A stretch of DNA of 16,353 nucleotides from the NCBI GenBank assembly GCA_028704035.1, contig JAQVLS010000010.1, positions 1 through 16,353 on the forward strand. Reading direction: 5' to 3'. The stretch comes from Desulfotomaculaceae bacterium. Lineage in GTDB: Bacteria > Bacillota > Desulfotomaculia > Desulfotomaculales > Pelotomaculaceae. Of the stretch, positions 1 to 7,652 are shown piece after piece. A model generated the notes under the pieces. It ran no database searches. It was not told the DNA's origin and worked only from the letters and a program-made list of their open reading frames with translations. The number at the start of each line of letters is the position of its first letter. The stretch's first letter is position 1. The position numbers were made by a program, and so were the translations under genes.

Positions 1-1
1 T

Positions 2-391
2 TATCTGCAAAAACCCCGCAGCACTATTTTTTCCAGCCACCTGCTGAATGAGGTGGAAGATATTTTGGAGGACATTCTGCTGCTGCAGGAGGGCCAAAAA
101 CGCCTGCACCTGCCGATCACCGACCTGAAAGAATTTGCTGTGGCATTGCGGGGCAAAAAAGAAGTCATCTCTGAACTAACAGCCGGACAGGAGATTTATC
201 ATCAGAAAAACATCGGCAAGGATCACAGTTACATAGTGATCAGGCGTAATGCGGCTGATGGCTTACTGAAAAAGAGCGGCGCTGACGGTGTAGAAATCCT
301 TCCGGTAGCGGCAGACGACCTGTGTGTTTACCTTACCACCAGAAACAGGGGAGGGATCGATCATGTCTTTGACCGAAACCAGTCTTTTTGA
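2..391 (+). CDS. ABC transporter ATP-binding protein, C-terminal part (partial at 5' end)
   Basis: This is the last ~129 residues of an ABC ATPase whose start lies before the window. The open frame runs from base 2 and carries the segment after Walker B: a switch/H-loop histidine in STIFSSHLLNEVEDI, then LLLQEG, the usual 'filament/strand after the H-loop' arrangement of exporter ATPases. The rest is the variable C-terminal tail (about residues 40-129 of the visible part), typical of ABC-2 type exporters of antibiotics or peptides. The next gene, a permease, starts inside this frame (overlap of about 29 bases), which indicates translational coupling and one operon. The substrate cannot be read from the sequence. 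An internal ATG at 53 is not the real start, because ATPase homology continues upstream of it. Confidence 0.85.
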   Translation, partial: YLQKPRSTIFSSHLLNEVEDILEDILLLQEGQKRLHLPITDLKEFAVALRGKKEVISELTAGQEIYHQKNIGKDHSYIVIRRNAADGLLKKSGADGVEILPVAADDLCVYLTTRNRGGIDHVFDRNQSF

Positions 392-1112
392 CGCTGTCAG
401 GAACCAGTATTTATATAAACTAAAAAGCCGTCTGGGATTTTTTGTGGCTATGGCGGGTGCGCAGGTACTGGCTTTGCTGTTTTCTTTGCAAGGGGTATCA
501 AGTTACGGCATGGGGGCACAATACCTGGACATCTCCGTCAGATATTATTCCAGTAATGTAGTGATCTGGTTTACAGTTTTGTGGATAGCGATCATCGCTG
601 CTAAAGTAACGGCCAGAGATGAGCAAAATATTGAGTTTACCTTTGTGTCCAACCGCTTGAGCGGCAACCTTGCCAATGCGGCGTTTTTGGTTACTGCTGC
701 GTTAATTGGTGGGATTACGGCGATACTCAGCGGTTTTCTATTAAGGATAATAATTTATTTTAATGGCAACAGTTATCTGTTGAGCCAGAACTTTATTGCC
801 ACCCCTGACGTTGTTTTTACAGGTATGGCGGTGACGGTGTTGTATCTGCTGCTGTTTGGTTCGCTGGGTTATTTTTGTGGGGTTCTGGCGCGGCTGAGTA
901 AGGTGTTTATTGTATTGCTGGCCGGTTTATTTTTCGTCGCTGTTACCGGGTTCGCCGGGACCAACCCGCTGTTGCTGGCGACGCTCGATTATGTTTATGA
1001 TTTCTTTCGCGGTGAGAGCTCCCTGGCGCTGCTGGCGATCAAGGCGCTGCTCACTATGGTTCTGCTGTATGTCTGTTCCTTTATGCTGTCAAATAGACTG
1101 GAGGTCAGATAA
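363..1112 (+). CDS. ABC-2 type transporter permease
   Basis: A 249-residue hydrophobic protein that should form the membrane channel for the ATPase encoded just upstream. Six hydrophobic stretches are visible, around residues 24-43, 63-82, 105-130, 150-172, 177-197 and 220-240, which is the usual number for an ABC-2 permease. The N-terminal ~20 residues are polar and cytoplasmic-looking. I chose the ATG at 363 because a GGGGAGGGA ribosome binding site sits 7-8 bases before it. An earlier in-frame start at 324 would add 13 residues without a good site. The gene overlaps the ATPase gene and is followed immediately, with no gap, by the third gene. Family level is inferred from topology and context; no substrate is suggested. 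Confidence 0.75.
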   Translation: MSLTETSLFDAVRNQYLYKLKSRLGFFVAMAGAQVLALLFSLQGVSSYGMGAQYLDISVRYYSSNVVIWFTVLWIAIIAAKVTARDEQNIEFTFVSNRLSGNLANAAFLVTAALIGGITAILSGFLLRIIIYFNGNSYLLSQNFIATPDVVFTGMAVTVLYLLLFGSLGYFCGVLARLSKVFIVLLAGLFFVAVTGFAGTNPLLLATLDYVYDFFRGESSLALLAIKALLTMVLLYVCSFMLSNRLEVR

Positions 1113-1856
1113 ATGGCTGTTGTTTCTATTATTCCGCTATTAATAATTTTGGTTCTGGTTGCCCTGCTGTCGACGAAAGGCAGTAGTATTTCCCTGCGGC
1201 ATAATTTACAATCCTGGCTCGTCACCGGCTATATCCTGCTGCTGCTGGCTGCTCCCGCTCTTATCCCGTTGCTGCCGGCGGAAAACCTGGCCGACGTGAA
1301 AATGAAAACAGTAAGTGAAATGGACATTGTTACGGAAATGGCCGGGCAGGGAGGTCTGTTCACGCAGGCGCTGCAGGGCAGGCCGGAACAGGCGGAGGGG
1401 GCTTTTGTGCTGGAGCAATGGCAGTTTCCCTGCCGGCAAGACAGCATAATTAACCTGGTGGAAAATCACGCATACAGAAACGGCGCCGCAGAAAACAGCG
1501 TCACCATAGTAGTTGAAAAAAAGGACAGGGCGGATGGCCTGATGGAAATTGTCAATTATGCCACCAGAACTATCGTCGGGGGGTTCGATTTCTCCGACAG
1601 GATGAGAATGCATGAAGTAAACCTGGACGGCAATGTTTTGCTGGTCACCGGGCCGGAACGCCTGAAGGTGGTGTTGGGCATGTTCAGCAGGGAATTTGCC
1701 GCCGGCCAGATATTGGGTGAGGGTTCCGCAATGTTTGAGCATAGCGGCGGGATTGGCCACACCGGGACTATCCCCGGTTCGCAGCTGCTCTATTTGCGTA
1801 TTCCCGCTGATGTGAAGGTGCAGTCGGAGATGCCTGTTGTCTATGTTGAAGAATGA
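1113..1856 (+). CDS. membrane-anchored protein of unknown family, third component of ABC operon
   Basis: A 247-residue protein I do not recognise. Two hydrophobic segments lie at about residues 3-20 and 33-53. They are followed by a ~190-residue soluble domain with alternating hydrophobic strands (for example SVTIVVEKKD and NVLLVTGPERLKVVL), suggesting a beta-rich globular domain. A hairpin of two helices would leave both ends on the same side of the membrane, so the soluble part may be cytoplasmic. The ATG directly follows the permease's TAA, with GGAGG about 10 bases upstream inside the permease gene, so the two are certainly co-translated. By position it is probably an accessory or sensing subunit of the ABC-2 exporter. 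That role is inference only. Its TGA stop overlaps an ATG at 1853 (ATGA). Confidence 0.6.
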   Translation: MAVVSIIPLLIILVLVALLSTKGSSISLRHNLQSWLVTGYILLLLAAPALIPLLPAENLADVKMKTVSEMDIVTEMAGQGGLFTQALQGRPEQAEGAFVLEQWQFPCRQDSIINLVENHAYRNGAAENSVTIVVEKKDRADGLMEIVNYATRTIVGGFDFSDRMRMHEVNLDGNVLLVTGPERLKVVLGMFSREFAAGQILGEGSAMFEHSGGIGHTGTIPGSQLLYLRIPADVKVQSEMPVVYVEE

Positions 1857-1903
1857 TAGCTGAAAATGTGCATAAACAAATATTTAAAAAGGTGGTTTTG
1901 CCT

Positions 1904-3706
1904 GTGCAAAGCAAAGGAAGTCTTCCCGCCCGGCAGGAAATTGCGGAACAATACAAGTGGAGGCTTGAGGATATCTATGCCGGTGACGAGATGTGGGAAC
2001 AGGATTTTCTGGCGGTAAAAAAGCTGAGCGAAGAGATTAACGAGTACCGGGGCAAGCTGGGGCAGTCGGCCGGCGCCCTGCTGGCAGTACTGCAGTTGGC
2101 GTACAGGCTGCGGGAGCTTAACGAGAGAGTTTATACCTACGCCCGCATGCGCCGGGACGAGGACAACGCCGACCCTGTCTACCAGGCGCTCACTGACCGG
2201 GCGGAAAACCTTCATACCCTGGCGCAGACGGCGCTGTCATTCATTGAACCGGAAATTCTGGCGATCCCGCCGAAAACTCTGGACCGCTACCGCCTGGAAG
2301 AGCCGGGCTTGACACTATACGGTTTCATCCTGGACGAATTGCTGCGGCAAAAAGACCACGTCCTTTCTGCCGCTGAGGAACGGATCATCGCCGGGGCAGG
2401 TGAGGTGGCCCAAGCGCCAGCCAATATTTTCAAGATGATCAACAATGCGGATATGACCTTCCCGGCGATCAAGGATGAAGAAGGAAATGAGGCGGAGGTC
2501 ACCCACGGCCGCTACATCCGGTTCATGGAAAGCCCGCACCGCCGGGTGCGCCGGGAGGCTTTCACCTCTCTCTACAGTTCCTACCGGAAGCTGCAGAACA
2601 CGCTGGCCGCCACTCTCGCCTCCAGCGTGAAAAAGGACGTGTTTTATGCCCGGGCGCGGAAATTCCCATCGGCTCTCTCCGCTTAACTTTTTGCCGACAA
2701 CATTTCCCCCCAGGTATATGACAACCTGATCCAAACGGTGCGCCGCAACCTGGACGCCATGCGCCGCTATGTAGCCCTGCGCAAGAAACTGCTGGGGCTG
2801 GATGAACTGCACATGTATGATTTATATGCCCCGGTGATCAAGGACGTCAAATGGGAGATCCCCTACCCGGAGGCAGTTGAACTGGTCAAAGACGGGCTTG
2901 CGCCCCTGGGCGCCTCCTATGGCGAAATTCTGTCGCGCGGGTTTACCGAAGGATGGGCGGATGTTTTCGAAAACAAGGGTAAAACCAGCGGCGCCTATTC
3001 CTGGGGCCCTTACGGGGTACACCCTTATATTCTGCTGAATTACCAGGACAACTTGAGCAATGTCTTCACTATCGCCCACGAAATGGGGCACGCCATGCAT
3101 TCTTATCTCGCTTACAGTGAGCAGCCCTACCCTTACGCCCATTACACCATCTTTACGGCCGAGGTGGCTTCTACCGTAAGCGAGTCCCTGCTCATGGACC
3201 ACCTGCTCAAGACAGCGAGCGAGCGGGGCAAAAAGCTCTACCTGCTTAACCACTACCTGGAACAGTTTCGCGGTACTGTTTTCCGGCAGACTATGTTCGC
3301 CGAATTTGAAAAAATTATTCACGAAAATATCGAACAGGGCCAGGCTCTGACCCCCGCCTTGCTGCGCCGGGTTTACCGCCGGCTCAATGCAGATTACTAC
3401 GGGCCGGAGATGGTTGTAGACGAGGATGTGGAATTCGAGTGGGCGCGCATTCCCCATTTTTATTCCGCCTTTTACGTTTACAAGTATGCCACCGGTTTTT
3501 CCGCGGCGGCAGCCATTACCCGCCGCATCCTGGAAGAAGGCGCATCTGCAGTAGACCGTTATTTGGGCTTTCTGAAAAAGGGAGGCAGTGACTATCCTCT
3601 GGACCTGTTAAAATCCGCTGGGGTTGACATGGCCTCGCCGGCGCCGGTACAGGAAGGGCTGGACTTGTTTGCCCGGCTTTTGGACCAGATGGAAGAACTA
3701 ACCTAA
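1904..3706 (+). pseudogene. pepF: oligoendopeptidase F (M3 family), interrupted by one in-frame TAA
   Basis: A zinc metallopeptidase that degrades short peptides in the cytoplasm. Read from the GTG at 1904 (AAAGGTGG ribosome site about 8 bases upstream) it has 600 codons, the normal PepF length. The start matches the family pattern LPARQEIAEQYKWRLEDIY. An ATG at 1853, overlapping the previous stop, is an alternative start. The M3 catalytic motif HEMGH is at residues 392-396, with the third zinc ligand probably the Glu at 420 in FTAEVAST. At codon 261 (2684-2686) a TAA interrupts the conserved stretch SALSA-stop-LFADNISPQVYDNL. The frame is unchanged on both sides and the downstream sequence looks well conserved. 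One C-to-A change from TCA (Ser) would explain it. It is either a very recent pseudogene, a sequencing error, or a read-through case. The downstream half (ATG at 2738) has the active site but lacks the N-terminal domain. Confidence 0.9.
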
Positions 3707-3710
3707 GATC

Positions 3711-3732
3711 ACAGGGACGGTTGTCGTGACAC
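3711..3732 (+). repeat. short REP-like repeat after pepF
   Basis: Directly after the pepF stop lies CACAGGGACGGTTGTCGTGA followed by CAC. It contains a small TGTC-GT-GACA palindrome and the GGGAC...GTC core seen in three other places in the window (5490-5535, 11261-11277, 15892-15915). Sequences of this type are common as dispersed palindromes in Peptococcaceae genomes (from memory, not checked). It could be a terminator fragment or a repeat remnant. Confidence 0.45.
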
Positions 3733-3799
3733 GTTTTGTATAAACACAGGTGTTTTGGGCCAAGCTTTAACCATATACCTTAAAATGGAAGGATGTTTT

Positions 3800-5515
3800 A
3801 TGGGCATTTTGAGGCGGAAGAGGCTGGCCTTTATTCTTGTTGTTTTCTTTATATGTTTTCTGGGGTTGGCCCTGCGGTTGTGGCGGATCCAGGTCGTTGA
3901 AGGGGAGGTCTATGCCTGTCTGGCGCTGGAGCAGGGCAGCCTCAGCGTTTCATTGGAAGACGCCCCCCGGGGCAGGTTTCTCGACCGCAATTTAGTCCCG
4001 CTGGACGCAGGAAAAACCGAAAACAGGGTGGTGGTTTTTCCTGAGGTCGTTAAGAATAAAGATAGGGCCGCCGCAGACCTGGCGCAGATCCTCGGTGTAA
4101 ATGAAGCAGCTGTAAAAAAACATCTTGCCGGCGGGCCCGTTTACCTGCCGTACAGCCTCACCCCTGAGCAGACCGGCCTGATCCGGCAAAAGAACTGGAC
4201 AGGCATCATGGCGCTGCCGGTACATTTAAGATACGGTGAAAATTCCCTAGCCGCACAAACACTGGGCCACTTGGGCAAGGTATCGACTTATGCGGAATAC
4301 GCCGATTTAGCAGCCAATTCCGCCAAAGTTTACCGCTATGACGACCTGGTGGGTAAAACAGGTTTGGAGAAGGTGTACGAAGAGGATTTGAAAGGCAACA
4401 GGCCGGAACGGGCGGTCAGGGTTTTCAAAGACGCTAAAGGAAAGCTGCTCGACGGCCCTGGATTTGAGATGGAAGAGCAGGCGCCGGACAGGGACAGGCG
4501 CGATGTGGTCCTTACCCTGGATGTCCGCATCCAGCAGGTTGTAGAAGATATTATGGACCGGCAGGTAGACAGGGGCGCGGTGGTGGTGATGGAAGCAGGC
4601 ACCGGAGATATCCTCGCTATGACCAGCCGGCCGAGTTTTGACCCGGCCCGCCCGGCGCAAAATATTGACGGCGGGGCGGAGGGGAGCTCTTTTGACCACT
4701 GTACCGCGCTCTACCAGCCAGGTTCTGTTTTTAAAATAGTAGTGGCCGCGGCAGCCCTTGAAGACAACCCGGCCAGATTGCACAGCAGTTTTACCTGCCT
4801 CGGTGAAAATGAGAGCTTGATGCATTGCTGGAAACTTGGCGGACATGGCCGGATTAATTTTACAAGCGCCTTTGCCCAGTCGTGCAACCCCACTTTCGCC
4901 AGGATCGGGCTGGACCTGGGAGCGCAGCAGCTGATTGAATATGCCCGGCGGCTCGGCCTGGACAACCAGAACATTATCGGTTACCCGATGGGTTATGATC
5001 CGCGACAGGACCTTAGCCTAATCGGGGAACCTTACAACCTGGTCAACTGCAGCATTGGCCAGGGGCCGGTACTGGTTACGCCGCTGCAGGTAGCGGCGAT
5101 GACGAACACCATCGTTTCCGGCGGGATATACAGAGAGCCGCGCCTGGTTAAGGAAATCCGCAGCAGCAGCAGCGGCAGTGTCGCGCAGGAGTTTTATGCA
5201 GACGCCGGCAACCGGGCTGTATCACCGGACACTGCCGAAATACTGCGCAGTCTGATGGAATCAGTAGTTGACACCGGTACCGGGACAGAGGCGGCAGTAA
5301 CGGTCTTTGGCAGCGCCGGCAAGACAGGTTCGGCCCAGGTGGGCAGCAGCGGGGAGCAAACAGACGCCTGGTTTACCGGGTACGCTCCCCGAAAAAACCC
5401 GCGCTATGTGGTAACTGTACTGGTGGAAGGCGGCGCCAGCGGCAGTGAATCCGCCGCCCCCATCTTCCGCGAAATAATGGAGAAAATAACTGGGGGACAG
5501 TCCCCTGTACTTTAG
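3800..5515 (+). CDS. class B penicillin-binding protein (PBP2/SpoVD/FtsI-type transpeptidase)
   Basis: A 571-residue enzyme that cross-links peptidoglycan outside the membrane. An N-terminal membrane anchor spans about residues 9-29 (LAFILVVFFICFLGLALRLW). It is followed by a dimerisation/non-catalytic domain (residues ~50-240, including APRGRFLDRN) and the transpeptidase domain. All three active-site motifs are present: SVFK at 309-312, SCN at 361-363 and KTG at 508-510. There are no C-terminal PASTA domains. I chose the ATG at 3800, preceded by GAAGGATG about 7 bases away; an in-frame start at 3755 has no site. The gene stands alone, with no mur or division genes next to it, so a sporulation or accessory cell-wall role is possible but not shown. 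Its last codons and stop lie inside a large inverted repeat, so the C-terminal residues GGQSPVL are repeat-encoded. Confidence 0.92.
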   Translation: MGILRRKRLAFILVVFFICFLGLALRLWRIQVVEGEVYACLALEQGSLSVSLEDAPRGRFLDRNLVPLDAGKTENRVVVFPEVVKNKDRAAADLAQILGVNEAAVKKHLAGGPVYLPYSLTPEQTGLIRQKNWTGIMALPVHLRYGENSLAAQTLGHLGKVSTYAEYADLAANSAKVYRYDDLVGKTGLEKVYEEDLKGNRPERAVRVFKDAKGKLLDGPGFEMEEQAPDRDRRDVVLTLDVRIQQVVEDIMDRQVDRGAVVVMEAGTGDILAMTSRPSFDPARPAQNIDGGAEGSSFDHCTALYQPGSVFKIVVAAAALEDNPARLHSSFTCLGENESLMHCWKLGGHGRINFTSAFAQSCNPTFARIGLDLGAQQLIEYARRLGLDNQNIIGYPMGYDPRQDLSLIGEPYNLVNCSIGQGPVLVTPLQVAAMTNTIVSGGIYREPRLVKEIRSSSSGSVAQEFYADAGNRAVSPDTAEILRSLMESVVDTGTGTEAAVTVFGSAGKTGSAQVGSSGEQTDAWFTGYAPRKNPRYVVTVLVEGGASGSESAAPIFREIMEKITGGQSPVL

Positions 5516-5535
5516 TACAGGGGACTGTCCCCCAG
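5490..5535. repeat. perfect 22-bp inverted repeat, probable bidirectional terminator
   Basis: Arms at 5490-5511 and 5514-5535 are perfectly complementary with a two-base centre. Each arm contains its own 13-base palindrome: GGGGACAGTCCCC at 5493-5505 and GGGGACTGTCCCC at 5520-5532. The element can therefore form one long hairpin or two short ones. It covers the stop codon of the penicillin-binding protein gene and ends 4 bases from the stop of the convergent glutaredoxin gene. There is no long T-tract, so it is not a classical intrinsic terminator. It is the longest member of the REP-like family in this window. Confidence 0.8.
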
Positions 5536-5538
5536 CAG

Positions 5539-5769
5539 TTAGATTAGCTTTTCCAGCTCATTTTTGTTGAAACCCACTACCACCTGTTCTCCAACCGTGA
5601 TCGTGGGCACTGCCATTCGCCCTGTTTTTTTGATCATTTCTTCCCGTGCGGCTTCGTTTTCAGCAACATTTAACTCCTGGTATTTTATTCCCTTTTGTGA
5701 GAGGAACTCCTTCACGTGAGTGCAGTGAGGTCAGGTAGGGGTTGTATAAACTGTAACATTTTCATGCAT
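5539..5769 (-). CDS. glutaredoxin-like selenoprotein with UxxC active site (UGA at codon 13)
   Basis: On the minus strand, an ATG at 5769 with a GGAGGTG ribosome site six bases upstream (5776-5782) opens a 76-codon frame ending in TAA at 5539-5541. It contains one in-frame TGA (5731-5733). Read as selenocysteine (U), the N-terminus is MHENVTVYTTPTUPHCTHVK. This is a thioredoxin fold with beta1, the redox motif UPHC (residues 13-16), alpha1 (VKEFLSQKG), beta2, alpha2, the cis-proline TGRMAVPTI (residues ~49-57), and the GFNKNELEKL C-terminal helix. It resembles the short NrdH/YruB-like glutaredoxins (usually CPWC or CPYC, about 75-80 residues). TGA falls exactly on the catalytic Cys, the rest is intact, and a SECIS-like hairpin follows. 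It should be a cytosolic thiol/selenol oxidoreductase. The alternative is a nonsense-mutated glutaredoxin (TGC or TGT to TGA). Selenocysteine machinery is not in the window. Confidence 0.8.
5697..5715 (-). promoter_or_regulatory. candidate bacterial SECIS hairpin
   Basis: On the minus strand, GTGAAGGAGTTCCTCTCAC begins 16 bases after the UGA. It folds as a seven-pair stem (GTGAAGG with CC-T-TCAC, one C bulged) with the apical tetraloop AGTT. Bacterial SECIS elements need a short stem-loop just after the UGA with a G in a small apical loop, about 16-37 bases downstream. Here the G is base 24 after the UGA and is followed by U, as in the GU recognised by SelB in E. coli fdhF. I folded this by eye. 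Confidence 0.6.
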
Positions 5770-5820
5770 GATTAACACCTCCGATTTATGATTATTTTTT
5801 TATTATTCATTTACGCCAGG

Positions 5821-5938
5821 TGAAATATACGCTAGTGGAAGGAGCCGGTTTTCCCTGCCGGTAATTTCAGATGTAGGGTTGGCTCGATAATTGAAACAAC
5901 TATCGCGAGCTGGATTGATGACAGTACCCATTCCCTAC
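5821..5938. other. possible structured intergenic RNA or repeat remnant
   Basis: This is part of the gene-free stretch 5770-6113. Two nested structures can be drawn. The first is TGAAAT (5821-5826) with ATTTCA (5864-5869), closing over a GC-rich CCGG...CCGG segment. The second is GTAGGG (from 5873) with CCCTAC (to 5937), enclosing a hairpin of GCTCGATA with TATCGCGAGC. No known riboswitch class is recognised. Nothing coding is seen here on either strand. Confidence 0.3.
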
Positions 5939-5964
5939 GTCCCCACCGTTATTTAAAGAATTGG

Positions 5965-5993
5965 TTGATATTGGTAATTAATTCTGTTAAACT
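5965..5993 (+). promoter_or_regulatory. sigma-A-like promoter for the VanW gene
   Basis: TTGATA (5965-5970), a 17-base spacer, then TAAACT (5988-5993). The -35 matches the consensus at five of six positions and the -10 at four of six, with ideal spacing. It lies about 130-160 bases upstream of the VanW-family gene, the only plus-strand gene it could serve. Confidence 0.45.
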
Positions 5994-6153
5994 TAGTCAT
6001 GGAAGAATAAACCAAATCTCAATTTATTGAGGGAGGGTGGTGAGAAAATATTACATAACATTATAAAACGAAATTTTAATCTATCACTGATACACATGGA
6101 TTAGTTGACTGGGGTGAAAAATAATAAAAAAATATTTAATTATCATCGCGATT

Positions 6154-7629
6154 ATGGTTTTATCTACTGTTTATCCTCAGGTATTGTCTGCCTCAGCATT
6201 GAATAAAACTATTTTTGTGGTCGGCGGTAAGGATTACATAGTCAACAATTCCTTATATCAAATGGCTGAGGCCCCATACCTGGCAGGCGGCAGGGTGTTG
6301 ATCCCTTACAAAGAAGCGGCCGCAGCCCTCGGTATTGATGAAAAAAATATCCTGTGGGACAGCCAGATGAAGACAATTGAGATACACTCCGCAAATTCCG
6401 GCTTAAAATTCACCGTGGATGAAAAAGTTTTCTATGTTAACGGTGAGCCTCAGCAAATGGATGTGGCGCCTGTCAGCAGAGACGGGCAGATATTTTTGCC
6501 TGTTAAATGGCCGGCAGAGGCCCTGGGGTATGCAGTGGCCTGGGAGGCAAAATCACTATCAATCCTGATTGGCCCTCCCGGGGAGTTGCCGTTGTGGAAG
6601 CCTTTACCGACCGCTGAATTAAATGACAATGTGAGGGCGCTTGAATTTTCCGGTGATTCTTTGTATGCGATAAATAAGATTTCCTCCAGTTCCATTGCAT
6701 TTGTTGGCGAGTATGCGAATGTTTTCAACGCCGGAGTGGCGGCGCGGTATGCCGACGGATTCATATTGGAAGCAAATGAAGTGTTTTCTTTTGACAAAGT
6801 AGTGGGAGAAAGGAGTACCAAGAGGGGCTATATTGCCGGGTACGATATTCTGGATAATTTGACCATAGGCGGAGGCGTTTGCAGGACTTCGACGTTGTTA
6901 TACCAGGCTGCGCGCGGCGCCGGTCTTGAAATAATTGAAAGGCATCCCCACTATTTGCCGGTGCATTATACTCCGGTCGGCACAGACGCCAGTGTCAACT
7001 GGGGAACAATGGACCTGCGGTTTCGGAATAATCTCAACAGTTCTATCTTGATTAAAGCCGGGCTGGAGGAAAGGAAAGAAGACCGGCGTTTATGGACGGA
7101 GTTCTGGGAAAACAAACCGCTGCCAAAAGTCAAAGTGGCTGTTTTAAGAAAAGAGCCGGGCGAGAATTACCGGGACAACCTGGAGTCGGTACAGTTAACA
7201 GCAGTGATTAAGGACGGTACGTTTTATGTTTCACTGGAACAGTTGAGCGATCTTTTAAATTTGCCTTTAGAAATAAGGGAAATAGACGGGCTGCAGTATG
7301 CGGTACTGGGTCTGAATAATACCCAGTCAGTTAGATGCATTGCTAATAATAATAATGCCGTTGTTAATAACAATGAATTCCAGCTGGCCAGTCCCCCTTT
7401 CTGGCTGCCGGAATGCAACTGCAAGTTCTGGATCTCCCTTCAGGACTGGGCTAAAATTATCGGGGCTGATGTCTGCTGGAGTGGCGATACGGAGCCTATG
7501 GCGTTGCTGAATCTAAGCGGCGAAAAATATAGAATACGACAAAATGTTGAAGATAAAGACTGTCAGCCGGGCGTTGCTCCGGTCCAGGCCGCACTGGGAA
7601 TGATGGTTGATCCGGATAACCCTCAATAG
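6154..7629 (+). CDS. secreted copper-amine-oxidase-like stalk domain / VanW family protein
   Basis: An exported cell-surface protein of at least 491 residues. A stalk domain of the copper amine oxidase N-terminal type spans about residues 18-145, with two repeat units containing GGRVLIPYKEAAAALG and DGQIFLPVKWPAEALGY. A VanW domain follows at about 175-310 (ANEVFSFDKVVGERSTKRGY, IGGGVCRTSTLLYQAA). A C-terminal region at ~340-480 looks like another, diverged stalk repeat (DGTFYVSLEQLSDLLNLP). The VanW function is unknown; these architectures are common in clostridial cell envelopes. The start is doubtful. ATG 6154 has no ribosome site and cuts into the signal peptide. In-frame codons upstream encode IIKKYLIIIAIMVLST with only ATA/ATT as starts, before a TGA at 6115. 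A GTG at 6114 gives a good signal peptide only if one A of the seven-A run 6126-6132 is dropped. Confidence 0.85.
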   Translation: MVLSTVYPQVLSASALNKTIFVVGGKDYIVNNSLYQMAEAPYLAGGRVLIPYKEAAAALGIDEKNILWDSQMKTIEIHSANSGLKFTVDEKVFYVNGEPQQMDVAPVSRDGQIFLPVKWPAEALGYAVAWEAKSLSILIGPPGELPLWKPLPTAELNDNVRALEFSGDSLYAINKISSSSIAFVGEYANVFNAGVAARYADGFILEANEVFSFDKVVGERSTKRGYIAGYDILDNLTIGGGVCRTSTLLYQAARGAGLEIIERHPHYLPVHYTPVGTDASVNWGTMDLRFRNNLNSSILIKAGLEERKEDRRLWTEFWENKPLPKVKVAVLRKEPGENYRDNLESVQLTAVIKDGTFYVSLEQLSDLLNLPLEIREIDGLQYAVLGLNNTQSVRCIANNNNAVVNNNEFQLASPPFWLPECNCKFWISLQDWAKIIGADVCWSGDTEPMALLNLSGEKYRIRQNVEDKDCQPGVAPVQAALGMMVDPDNPQ

Positions 7630-7652
7630 GTTGCCTTTGTTTACAATTTTTG

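Noticed and set aside
324..362. Upstream start of the ABC-2 permease
   Set aside because: It would add 13 polar residues and lacks a ribosome site, whereas the ATG at 363 has GGGGAGGGA in front.
1206..1760. Long minus-strand open frame opposite the 247-residue gene
   Set aside because: It is an antisense shadow of the real gene, has no ribosome site and no protein-like domain pattern. The same holds for the other long antisense frames over pepF, the PBP, MMPL and heptad genes.
2684..2686. Selenocysteine at the pepF stop
   Set aside because: The codon is TAA, not TGA, and the site is not a cysteine position in the family.
2738..3706. Independent 322-residue peptidase gene
   Set aside because: It is the C-terminal part of pepF in the same frame as the upstream part; only the TAA at 2684 separates them, and there is no ribosome site of note before 2738.
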